Of a DNA stretch of 64,000 nucleotides, positions 17,937-24,947 are shown one piece after another. This stretch comes from Laspinema sp. D2d (GTDB lineage: Bacteria > Cyanobacteriota > Cyanobacteriia > Cyanobacteriales > Laspinemataceae). The first letter of the stretch is position 1; the number at the start of each line of letters is the position of its first letter. The notes below the pieces were generated by a model. It saw nothing but the letters and a program-made list of their open reading frames with translations, did not search any database and had not been told where the DNA came from. The stretch is taken from NCBI RefSeq assembly GCF_025370755.1, contig NZ_JAMXFC010000009.1, positions 48,841 to 112,840 of the forward strand, read 5' to 3'. Both the position numbers and the translations under genes were made by a program.

Positions 17937-18248
17937 ATGAAATTTCCTGTCCCTATTATTTCTAAATTATATCGCACGGTCCTCCGCAATCCTAAATATC
18001 GGTGGCCTGTCATTTTGGCTAGTTTGCTCTATCTGATTAGTCCTTTGGATATCTCCCCCGACTTTATTCCAATTTTAGGACAAGTGGATGATGTTGCCCT
18101 GCTATTTCTCTTAGTTGGAGGGATTTCAGAATTACTGACCAACTGGATGCAAGGTTTAAATCCCACTCCCGTTCAGCAAGAGTTTCATTCTGAGTCATCA
18201 ACAGCGCAAACTCAAACCGTTGATGTGGATGCGGTTTCTATAGATTAG
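17937..18248 (+). CDS. DUF1232 (YkvA-like) small membrane protein
   Basis: A 103-residue protein with the DUF1232 core LLYLISPLDISPDFIPILGQ followed by VDDVALLFLLVGGI. The core forms a membrane hairpin at about 22-62. The C-terminal tail is Gln/Thr-rich. The function of this widespread family is unknown. A purine-rich GTAGGTGGTAA stretch precedes the ATG. Confidence 0.85.
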   Translation: MKFPVPIISKLYRTVLRNPKYRWPVILASLLYLISPLDISPDFIPILGQVDDVALLFLLVGGISELLTNWMQGLNPTPVQQEFHSESSTAQTQTVDVDAVSID

Positions 18249-18323
18249 GCGATCGCATCATCCGGCGCGTTGCTTGTATTTTGATTGTCCCTTATTTACC
18301 CTTATTTAACTGAGTCATCTATC

Positions 18324-19241
18324 ATGCTTCTTGAATCTCCCACCCAAACCCAGTTTTATACCTGGAAAACCTATCGATGTGCCTATCAAGCTTATCCGGG
18401 GGATGAATCCAAAACTCCCTTAGTTTTAATTCATCCGATCGGGGTGGGTTTATCCGGTAATTTTTGGGGCCGCTTTTGCCAAGAATGGTATCAAGGGGGA
18501 AGCAGCAATCCGATTTACAATCCGGATTTAGTCGGTTGTGGAAATAGCGATATGCCGCGAGTGACTTATACTCCCCAGGATTGGGCTGAACAGCTATTAT
18601 TTTTCCTCCAAAATGTGGTTAAAAAGCCGGTTATTCTTGTTACCCAAGGCGCTTTATTTCCCGTAGCGCTTAAATTAGTGCAACTTGTTCAAAAACAATC
18701 ATCAGGAGAAACCCAGTGGATTGAAAAGCTGGTGTTGTCGGGGCCTCCAGGCTGGAAAATCATGACCCGAGAAGGGTCACCCCGACAGAATAAACTCCGG
18801 TGGAATTTGTTATTTGATACGCCCTTGGGAACGGCATTTTATCGGTATGCCCGCAGTCGCAAGTTTTTGAAGTCGTTTTCGATTAAACAATTGTTTGAAA
18901 ATCCCAATTCGGTAGATCAAAATTGGCTGGATATGTTGGAAAAAGGGGCAGCCAATTTGGAAACCCGATATGCAGTGTTTGCCTTTCTTGCTGGGTTTTG
19001 GCGGGAAGATTATGAAGGGGCGATCGCCAGTATTCAGCAACCCACTTTAGTGGTGATTGGACAAAATACCTCGAATATCAGCCGGGAAGGGTTAAAGGAA
19101 ACGCCAGATGAGCGATTGGCGGCTTATTTGAATGCCTTACCCAATGGGAAAGGAGTAAAAATTAATGGACGGAATGTTTTACCTTATGAAACAACCGCCG
19201 AATTCGTCCAGGCGATCGCACCCTTTATTGGAGAATCATAA
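18324..19241 (+). CDS. Alpha/beta-hydrolase-fold protein lacking the catalytic serine
   Basis: A 305-residue alpha/beta-hydrolase-like protein. The oxyanion-side strand LVLIHPIGVGLSGNFWGRFC is present, and the fold continues through NPDLVGCGNSDMPRV. The nucleophile elbow, normally GxSxG, reads TQGALF (in VILVTQGALFPVALKLV), so the serine is replaced by Gly. The acid and histidine positions near the C-terminus are also not recognisable. It is probably a non-hydrolytic member with a binding or scaffolding role, as in some cyanobacterial and plant relatives. The frame is open to a TTG at 18285; ATG at 18324 is preferred. Confidence 0.75.
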   Translation: MLLESPTQTQFYTWKTYRCAYQAYPGDESKTPLVLIHPIGVGLSGNFWGRFCQEWYQGGSSNPIYNPDLVGCGNSDMPRVTYTPQDWAEQLLFFLQNVVKKPVILVTQGALFPVALKLVQLVQKQSSGETQWIEKLVLSGPPGWKIMTREGSPRQNKLRWNLLFDTPLGTAFYRYARSRKFLKSFSIKQLFENPNSVDQNWLDMLEKGAANLETRYAVFAFLAGFWREDYEGAIASIQQPTLVVIGQNTSNISREGLKETPDERLAAYLNALPNGKGVKINGRNVLPYETTAEFVQAIAPFIGES

Positions 19242-19345
19242 TTTTAAGAAATAAGGCAATTGCACTATTTTAGTTCAGGGGAGTAGATCAGTCCCGTGGG
19301 AATTCCCCACCACTTTCCTGATTGGCATTACAACAATTCATCAAA

Positions 19346-19786
19346 ATGACAACAAATAGAACCATGCCATCCGGACAACCCGGAGATGTTCCTCGGGGCA
19401 ATCCGACCCTAATTAATCCTAATAATGATGAGGAAACAAAGCGATCACTACTCCGGGAAAATGAATCGGCAGAAATTATTGCTCGTGCCGGTTATAATAT
19501 AGAGCAGAACCCAATACCACCCCTGGGAAGCCGACAAAAACCTGACTATTTAATAGAAGGACGGATATTTGACTGTTATGCGCCTGAAACGGCTAAGGCA
19601 TATAATATTGTTCGTTCCATAGCTCATAAAGTGGGAACAGGACAAACCAACCGAATCATTCTTAATCTTGATGATAGCGCCGTTTCTATCGAGGAAATTC
19701 GCAACCAACTGACCAGTACAGTCATTCCAGGCTTAGAAGAAATTTTTATCATTAAAGATGATAAAGTTTTTCCGTTCTTTCCTTAA
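19346..19786 (+). CDS. Free-standing CdiA-CT-type nuclease toxin
   Basis: About 146 residues. From about residue 30 it matches the CdiA C-terminal nuclease family (contact-dependent inhibition toxins with a PD-(D/E)xK-like fold; members cut tRNA or DNA). The blocks are RENESAEIIARAGYNIEQNP, then KPDYLIEGRIFDCYAP, then IAHKVGTGQTNRIILNLDD and VIPGLEEIFII. Likely catalytic residues are the Glu of NESAE, the Asp of PDY and the Lys of HKV. There is no CdiA filament, signal peptide or pretoxin motif, so this is an orphan toxin domain. The frame opens at a TTG (19322); no Shine-Dalgarno is seen before either start. The immunity candidate follows after 25 bases. Confidence 0.75.
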   Translation: MTTNRTMPSGQPGDVPRGNPTLINPNNDEETKRSLLRENESAEIIARAGYNIEQNPIPPLGSRQKPDYLIEGRIFDCYAPETAKAYNIVRSIAHKVGTGQTNRIILNLDDSAVSIEEIRNQLTSTVIPGLEEIFIIKDDKVFPFFP

Positions 19787-19811
19787 TTTATCTTAACATA
19801 AGGAGGAGTTT

Positions 19812-20426
19812 ATGTCATTAGAATATGAATTATTAATTGTTACCGATTGGCAACCCTTGGATATTTTAAACCTGTTGTCACGAGAACTGGAACTAGAGTG
19901 GGAAGAGACTCGGTTGTTTGGTCCAGGAATTGTATTGGGGGCTACTCCAGAAACCTATGATCCTCAATCGATGATGATGGAAAACTTTGGATTTCAGCCA
20001 ACTTTAGATCTATGGTTTTGGCTGGATTCGCAGGAAAATTACCAACGGGGAAAGGAGATTTTGCTAGAGGCAACAATGTTGGTCCTGAAGCATCTATCCG
20101 GAGATGCAGTTTTGTTGTTTAATTCAGAATATACGGTATTGCAGCGAACATCAGGAGTTTTAATTTTTAATCAAAAAATTCTGCTGAGTTCTAAGGATGA
20201 ACTGGAGAAATTCAAGCAACCCTTTTATATTCAACCTTTGCGTTCGCTGTTGCTTTATGATCGCCCTACCACGGTTGCAGTTGATCACCCGATTTATTCC
20301 CAACTGCAAGCGGTAGCGACGGTACGAGATAAGTCTCCGACTAGATTAGCCAATGAAGCGATCGCTTTTTACTTGAAGCATATCAAAAATCAAGAGGACA
20401 TCAATAATCCCATCGCCTCAGAGTAA
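19812..20426 (+). CDS. Probable immunity protein for the CdiA-CT-like toxin
   Basis: A 204-residue soluble protein. I do not recognise the family with certainty; the N-terminal two thirds (MSLEYELLIVTDWQPLDIL and a later LDLWFWLDSQENY) recall SitI3-like immunity proteins. The C-terminal 45 residues (VRDKSPTRLANEAIAFYLKH) look like a ribbon-helix-helix segment, which would make it part immunity, part DNA-binding antitoxin. It starts 25 bases after the toxin stop. It has a strong AAGGAGGAG ribosome-binding site, unlike the toxin, which would favour excess of the neutralising partner. The function is inferred from position. Confidence 0.55.
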   Translation: MSLEYELLIVTDWQPLDILNLLSRELELEWEETRLFGPGIVLGATPETYDPQSMMMENFGFQPTLDLWFWLDSQENYQRGKEILLEATMLVLKHLSGDAVLLFNSEYTVLQRTSGVLIFNQKILLSSKDELEKFKQPFYIQPLRSLLLYDRPTTVAVDHPIYSQLQAVATVRDKSPTRLANEAIAFYLKHIKNQEDINNPIASE

Positions 20427-20441
20427 CCCGTAAAAAATAAA

Positions 20442-20470
20442 ACCCTCCTTATCGAAAAGGAGGGTATTTT
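20442..20470. terminator. Bidirectional rho-independent terminator
   Basis: ACCCTCCTT (20442-20450) pairs with AAGGAGGGT (20457-20465) around a six-base loop. T-rich flanks on both strands (ATTTT on plus, TTTTATTTTTT on minus) would stop the toxin/immunity transcript and the convergent ndhCKJ transcript. Confidence 0.85.
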
Positions 20471-20495
20471 CATCCCGGAAATATTTTCCCAAAAC

Positions 20496-21020
20496 TTAAT
20501 AAGCGTCTTGTAACTCGTAAAATTCTGGGGAAATATAATCCTTCCGTAACGGCCAACCGATCCAATCTTCTGGCATCAAAATCCGTTTTAAGTTCGGATG
20601 TCCTTCATAAACGATGCCATACATATCATAGGATTCCCGTTCTTGGAAATCCGCAGCTTTCCAGATCCAATAGACCGATGGCACTGTGGGATTTTCTCGG
20701 GGAACAAACACTTTGATCCGAACTTCATCCGGGCGATCGGCAAAGTCCGTGACCTTAATTAAGTGATACATACTCACCAAATCTTGTCCCGGACCTGGAT
20801 CATAACCGCACTGACATTGCAGATAATTGAATCCGTAGGCATAGAGTGCTGTGGATAACGGAATCAAAAATTGAGCATCAACCTTGAGGATTTCGACCCC
20901 CAGATGATCCGGTTCTAAGGCTTCATGTTGAAAGCCATTTTCAGTCAACCATTTAGAAATTTTCCCCGTGGGGACAATTTTTTCTTCAGAACCTTGACTT
21001 TCTTTCTTCTCTTCAGGCAC
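20496..21020 (-). CDS. ndhJ: NAD(P)H-quinone oxidoreductase subunit J
   Basis: A 174-residue NDH-1 30-kDa subunit (NuoC-like) of the peripheral arm on the thylakoid membrane. This complex takes electrons from ferredoxin in cyclic flow and respiration. Typical blocks are [20 protein letters not shown] and [20 protein letters not shown], followed by [15 protein letters not shown]. It is the last gene of ndhC-ndhK-ndhJ, and its start overlaps the ndhK end by eight bases. A bidirectional terminator lies just past its stop. Confidence 0.97.
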   Translation of the reverse strand: MPEEKKESQGSEEKIVPTGKISKWLTENGFQHEALEPDHLGVEILKVDAQFLIPLSTALYAYGFNYLQCQCGYDPGPGQDLVSMYHLIKVTDFADRPDEVRIKVFVPRENPTVPSVYWIWKAADFQERESYDMYGIVYEGHPNLKRILMPEDWIGWPLRKDYISPEFYELQDAY

Positions 21021-21750
21021 GTTTTTCCTCCTTCTTCTGACTGGCTTTGAGGGCTGGGGGTACCGGCATTCCGATCGCCTCGGTTAACTCCTTCGGTGGG
21101 TTTTGGCGCGTGGCAGACTGCAAATAAGTCCCCGTCAGAATTGGATCAACCGCCTTCATATTGTGCTTGCGGGTGTAGAAGCGGTGGGATTGTTTAATCT
21201 GACCCCGTTCCTGGATCGCATCATTGGAGATTTTCTTACGAAGTTTGATGATCGCATCAATCACCGCTTCGGGACGAGGAGGACATCCCGGCATATAGAC
21301 ATCAACGGGAATCAATTTATCCACTCCACGCACTGCGGTGGGGGAATCTGCCGAAAACATTCCGCCAGTAATGGTGCAAGCGCCCATTGCGATTACATAT
21401 TTCGGTTCCGGCATTTGCTCATACAGCCGCACCAAAATCGGTGCATATTTCATCGTAATCGTGCCAGCGGTAATGATTAAATCTGCTTGGCGAGGGCTGG
21501 AACGGGGGACCAAACCGAAGCGGTCGAAGTCAAATCGGGACCCGATTAAGGCCGCAAATTCGATGAAACAGCAAGCAGTGCCGTACATCAGGGGCCAAAG
21601 GCTAGACAGTCTAGCCCAGTTATGGAGGTCATCCACCGTGGTGAGGATGACATTTTCTGAGAGTTCCTGAGTGACTTCCGGTCTGGCGATCGGGTTGATG
21701 AGCCGTCCTTCACTCAGATTCGGGGGAGTTGAATTAGATTTCATGACCAT
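21013..21750 (-). CDS. ndhK: NAD(P)H-quinone oxidoreductase subunit K
   Basis: A 245-residue NuoB-type subunit that holds iron-sulfur cluster N2. The cluster ligands are visible as the tandem Cys in [10 protein letters not shown], the Cys of GACTITGG and the Cys of [10 protein letters not shown]. The two methionines at the start (MVMK) give alternatives six bases apart. It overlaps ndhC by ten bases and ndhJ by eight, which is typical of this conserved operon. The C-terminus is a charged extension common in cyanobacteria. Confidence 0.97.
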   Translation of the reverse strand: MVMKSNSTPPNLSEGRLINPIARPEVTQELSENVILTTVDDLHNWARLSSLWPLMYGTACCFIEFAALIGSRFDFDRFGLVPRSSPRQADLIITAGTITMKYAPILVRLYEQMPEPKYVIAMGACTITGGMFSADSPTAVRGVDKLIPVDVYMPGCPPRPEAVIDAIIKLRKKISNDAIQERGQIKQSHRFYTRKHNMKAVDPILTGTYLQSATRQNPPKELTEAIGMPVPPALKASQKKEEKRA

Positions 21751-22103
21751 TCTAAGGCTCCTTTACGCCATGCATACACGAGAGCAATCACAAGGATTGT
21801 GATAAAAATGAGGGCTTCAATAAAGGCCAACACGCCGAGTCGGTGGAATGCGACAGCCCAGGGATACAGAAAGACGGTCTCCACATCAAAGACCACAAAG
21901 ACCAGGGCGAACATATAGTAACGGATATTAAACTGGATCCATGCCCCGCCAATGGGTTCAACACCAGATTCATAAGTGGTTCTCCGTTCGGGAGAGGCTG
22001 CTTTGGGTCTCACTAATCTCGATGTACTGAGGGCCAGGATCGGGACTAGGCTGCAAACTAACAGGAAACCCAGGAGATATTCGTAGCCGGAGAGGACAAA
22101 CAC
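21741..22103 (-). CDS. ndhC: NAD(P)H-quinone oxidoreductase subunit 3
   Basis: A 120-residue membrane subunit (NuoA-like) with three membrane helices. The conserved loop contains [20 protein letters not shown] and the second helix carries [14 protein letters not shown]. It is the first gene of ndhC-ndhK-ndhJ on the minus strand. Confidence 0.97.
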   Translation of the reverse strand: MFVLSGYEYLLGFLLVCSLVPILALSTSRLVRPKAASPERRTTYESGVEPIGGAWIQFNIRYYMFALVFVVFDVETVFLYPWAVAFHRLGVLAFIEALIFITILVIALVYAWRKGALEWS

Positions 22104-22418
22104 AATAAGTAACTCTAGCCAGATAGGACTTGTACGACTGGTTTACATTTTTACATAATTGTGGAGGCAGCCGCTAAGAGAACTATTCCTCTGTGATGGG
22201 TCCACCCAAGGCCAGGTCGTTAAGATAGGACATCCCCGGTTTGTAGTTACGACTGAAGTTGTGACGACAAACCGGAGATAACGAGTGAAGTTGTTACGAC
22301 GAACCGGAAAGAAGAGGATGGGGGCAGTCTGGGTGGGGGCGATCGCAAAGATTGAAGCAGTACCCGATCTCCAGAAAAAGCGGTTCACTACTATGTCATA
22401 ATCTTTAACATCGTTTTA
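22104..22418. other. Divergent promoter region with GAAGTTGTTACGAC repeats
   Basis: About 315 bases between ndhC and rubA. At 22236-22308 two related units carry CGACTGAAGTTGTGACGAC and CGAGTGAAGTTGTTACGAC. The first is flanked by CCGGTTTGT and ACAAACCGG, giving a foldback. The same core recurs near 54810. An 81-codon minus frame here looks non-coding. Promoters for ndhC and rubA must lie around the repeat. Confidence 0.6.
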
Positions 22419-22784
22419 ATGTTTGGACCTTCCCATCCTTTGAGTTCGATGAATACTGAAGAAGCCGTTCAACCTGAAGAACTAGATCAGTATGAATGCC
22501 GCTCATGCGGCTACGTTTATGAACCCGAGAAGGGAGATGGCCGTAAAATTGCTGCTGGAACAGCATTTACGGAGGTTCCCCTGACTTGGCGCTGCCCAGT
22601 TTGTGGGGCCAAACCCACACAATTTAGCAACATTGGACCAAAAGGGACTGCCTCGGGGTTTAAGGAAAATTACGGTTTTGGGTTTGGGGGCAATACCCTA
22701 ACTGGGGCGCAGAAGAATGTTTTGATTTTTAGTGCATTGGCACTGGGATTCATTTTTTTCCTGAGTTTGTATGGTTTACGCTAA
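22419..22784 (+). CDS. rubA: Membrane-anchored rubredoxin RubA
   Basis: A 121-residue rubredoxin with the two iron-binding pairs YECRSCGYVYEP and WRCPVCGAKP, and one C-terminal membrane helix (about 98-118). In cyanobacteria and plants RubA is needed for photosystem II (and photosystem I) assembly. Placement just before ycf48 and psbEFLJ is the conserved arrangement. ATG at 22449 (MNTEEAVQPEEL) would give 111 residues and may be the true start; no clear ribosome-binding site decides it. Confidence 0.95.
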   Translation: MFGPSHPLSSMNTEEAVQPEELDQYECRSCGYVYEPEKGDGRKIAAGTAFTEVPLTWRCPVCGAKPTQFSNIGPKGTASGFKENYGFGFGGNTLTGAQKNVLIFSALALGFIFFLSLYGLR

Positions 22785-22908
22785 GGAACTGATTCGGCTG
22801 AATCCCTCACCCCAAGATAGAACCAGCCGCTAACTGCCGGGGTAATTGCCCCAATGGTTTAGGTGTTAAGCCCGTTCATGATTGAGAAATAGATAAATTT
22901 TGAAGGTG

Positions 22909-23913
22909 ATGGACTCCATCTTAAAAAGTTTGAAACGAATTGTTACATTGCTGGCAGTTGTCCTACTCTGTGTCAGTTGCAGTAAGGTCCCTTCTGTCAG
23001 TTCCAACCCTTGGAATGTCGTCCCTTTACCCACAGAAGCTAACCTCAATGACATTAGCTTTACCGATGACCTCCAGCATGGATGGTTAGTTGGCAGTGAA
23101 GCGACGCTGCTGGAAACTGCCGATGGTGGCAAAACCTGGGAACTCAAGCAGTTAGGCTTGGATGACGAACGCTCTCGCCTGAATTCGGTCAGTTTTGCCG
23201 GGTCAGAGGGATGGATCGTCGGTGAACCTTCAATTTTGCTGCATACTACAGATACGGGAAAATCTTGGGAACAAATTGCACTCAGCGAAAAGCTCCCGGG
23301 TACTCCGTTATCGATTGTTGCTCTAGGGTCCAATTCAGCGGAGATGACTACCAATGTTGGGGCGATCTATCGCACCCAAGATGGTGGGAAAACCTGGAAA
23401 GCAATGGTAGAAGAAGCGGTTGGGGTGATTAGAAATCTCGATCGCTCGGCTGATGGGAAATATATCGCCGTCTCTGCCAAAGGAAACTTCTTCTCGATGT
23501 GGGAACCGGGTCAAAGTGCCTGGGTCCCTCATAATCGCAACAGTTCCCGACGCATCCAAAATATGGGATTTTCTGCGGATGGTCATTTGTGGATGTTGGC
23601 TCGTGGGGGACAGTTGCAATTTAGCACTCCAGAGGATCCAGAAAACTGGGAGGAAGCGATCTATCCTGAGTTTTCGACGAGCTGGGGGCTGCTGGATTTA
23701 GCGTACCGGACCCCTAATGAATTGTGGATTGGGGGTGGAAGTGGCAACTTACTCCAGAGTACCGATGGCGGACTCACCTGGGCAAAAGACCGTGAGGTCG
23801 AAGATGTGCCTTCTAATTTTTACAAGGTCCTATTCCTGAATGAAGAGATGGGTTTTGCGATCGGTCAGCAAGGGATTTTGTTGAAATATGAAGGGGCCTC
23901 GGAAGCGGCCTAA
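22909..23913 (+). CDS. ycf48: Photosystem II assembly factor Ycf48/HCF136
   Basis: A protein of about 334 residues forming the seven-bladed propeller that helps load D1 into the photosystem II reaction centre. Blades show repeated QDGGKTWK, TDTGKSWEQ and TDGGLTWAKD motifs. The N-terminus is a signal peptide (LLAVVLLCVSCS) with a Cys at about 26 that fits lipoprotein processing, as known for cyanobacterial Ycf48, although the -3 residue is Cys instead of Leu. ATG at 22909 is preferred to the TTG at 22900. It sits between rubA and psbE, as in other cyanobacteria. Confidence 0.95.
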   Translation: MDSILKSLKRIVTLLAVVLLCVSCSKVPSVSSNPWNVVPLPTEANLNDISFTDDLQHGWLVGSEATLLETADGGKTWELKQLGLDDERSRLNSVSFAGSEGWIVGEPSILLHTTDTGKSWEQIALSEKLPGTPLSIVALGSNSAEMTTNVGAIYRTQDGGKTWKAMVEEAVGVIRNLDRSADGKYIAVSAKGNFFSMWEPGQSAWVPHNRNSSRRIQNMGFSADGHLWMLARGGQLQFSTPEDPENWEEAIYPEFSTSWGLLDLAYRTPNELWIGGGSGNLLQSTDGGLTWAKDREVEDVPSNFYKVLFLNEEMGFAIGQQGILLKYEGASEAA

Positions 23914-24053
23914 CTTGATGCCGTTAAGAAACCGGAGGGCGATCGCCCGATCGCCGGAGTTTTAGGATTTTATTCCCTGAACTTGCTTGTGATGGTTTCT
24001 GAAGTTTTGTATCATAGATTAAGATTTTGCGCGTTGTTACAGGAGGAATCTGA

Positions 24054-24305
24054 ATGTCTACAGGATCGACAGGAGAGCGTCCGTTTGCTGATATTGTTAC
24101 CAGCATTCGCTATTGGGTGATTCACAGCATCACCATTCCCGCTTTATTTATCGCCGGTTGGCTGTTTGTCAGCACTGGATTAGCCTACGATGCATTTGGT
24201 ACCCCTCGTCCGAACGAATATTTCAGCCAAGAACGCTTGGAAGTGCCGATCGTTCAGGATCGCTTTAATGCGAAAGACCAGATTAACGACTTCATAGTTA
24301 AGTAA
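24054..24305 (+). CDS. psbE: Cytochrome b559 subunit alpha
   Basis: An 83-residue PsbE with a single membrane helix and the haem-ligating His in [16 protein letters not shown]. It binds the photosystem II haem with PsbF and is essential for assembly. AGGAGG lies before the ATG. It is the first gene of psbE-psbF-psbL-psbJ. Confidence 0.98.
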   Translation: MSTGSTGERPFADIVTSIRYWVIHSITIPALFIAGWLFVSTGLAYDAFGTPRPNEYFSQERLEVPIVQDRFNAKDQINDFIVK

Positions 24306-24329
24306 ATAAATTTCAGGAGGTAGTCCATC

Positions 24330-24464
24330 GTGGCGACAAATCGTTCAAACGAGCCAATTTCTTATCCCATTTTTACCGTTCGCTGGATAGCTGTTCATAC
24401 CCTAGCTGTTCCTACGGTATTCTTTTTGGGTGCGATCGCGGCGATGCAGTTCATTCAACGATAA
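24330..24464 (+). CDS. psbF: Cytochrome b559 subunit beta
   Basis: Forty-four residues from a GTG start (24330) preceded by AGGAGG. The helix contains [20 protein letters not shown] with the haem-binding His. It is shorter than most gene-finder limits but unmistakable in sequence and position. Confidence 0.97.
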   Translation: MATNRSNEPISYPIFTVRWIAVHTLAVPTVFFLGAIAAMQFIQR

Positions 24465-24479
24465 GTTTAGGAGAAGCCA

Positions 24480-24602
24480 ATGCCAGCACGTAGTTCTAAT
24501 CCCAATAAACAGCCTGTTGAACTCAATCGTACTTCCCTGTACTTGGGCTTACTTCTGGTCTTCGTTCTCGGGATTCTCTTTTCCAGTTATTTCTTCAACT
24601 AA
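24480..24602 (+). CDS. psbL: Photosystem II protein L
   Basis: Forty residues, with the conserved [19 protein letters not shown] and the C-terminal SSYFFN. It is a single-helix photosystem II subunit at the dimer interface. TAGGAGA precedes the ATG. It starts 15 bases after psbF. Confidence 0.97.
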   Translation: MPARSSNPNKQPVELNRTSLYLGLLLVFVLGILFSSYFFN

Positions 24603-24671
24603 CTGGTAAAGTTTGTCTAGTTTGAGTTGATTTAACCCAATTAGTAATTTTTTAACGGGGAGGCAAGTTTA

Positions 24672-24821
24672 ATGTCTGGAGAAACAAGAATTCCTTTGTG
24701 GATTATCGGTACGATCGCCGGGATGGGTGTCCTCACGGTTGTGGGTCTGTTCTTCTATGGAGCCTACGTTGGTGTAGGTTCCTCGATGTAGATTTCGGTC
24801 CTATCTGTCTCAAAAGTTGAT
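24672..24821 (+). CDS. psbJ: Photosystem II protein J with shifted C-terminus
   Basis: The frame reads [17 protein letters not shown]... through [10 protein letters not shown], typical PsbJ. It then departs to [13 protein letters not shown], stopping at 24819-24821 (49 residues). PsbJ normally ends GSSM or GSSL at about residue 39. Here TCC TCG ATG TAG (Ser-Ser-Met-stop) is present at 24781-24792 but one base out of frame, because GGT is followed by TTCC rather than TCC. One T too many, near 24779-24781, explains it. A sequencing indel is more likely than a natural 10-residue extension. GGGGAGG lies upstream of the ATG. Confidence 0.9.
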
Positions 24822-24876
24822 GCTAGATTTTGGAACAAAGCCCTCGGTTACTCTCTAAAATCTAACCATCCCGAAT

Positions 24877-24912
24877 AAAAATGCCGCCCACTTTACAGCA
24901 GGCGGTATTTTT
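24877..24912 (+). terminator. Terminator after psbEFLJ
   Basis: AAAAATGCCGCC (24877-24888) pairs, with one G-T wobble, with GGCGGTATTTTT (24901-24912) around a 12-base loop, and the stem ends in a T-run. It ends the psb operon and may also serve the convergent gene at 24948. Confidence 0.85.
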
Positions 24913-24947
24913 ATTCCAGAAAAACCCATCTTCCATGCCCGGTTGCC

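Noticed and set aside
22143-22388. 81-codon minus frame between ndhC and rubA
   Set aside because: It lies across the GAAGTTGTTACGAC repeats and looks non-coding.
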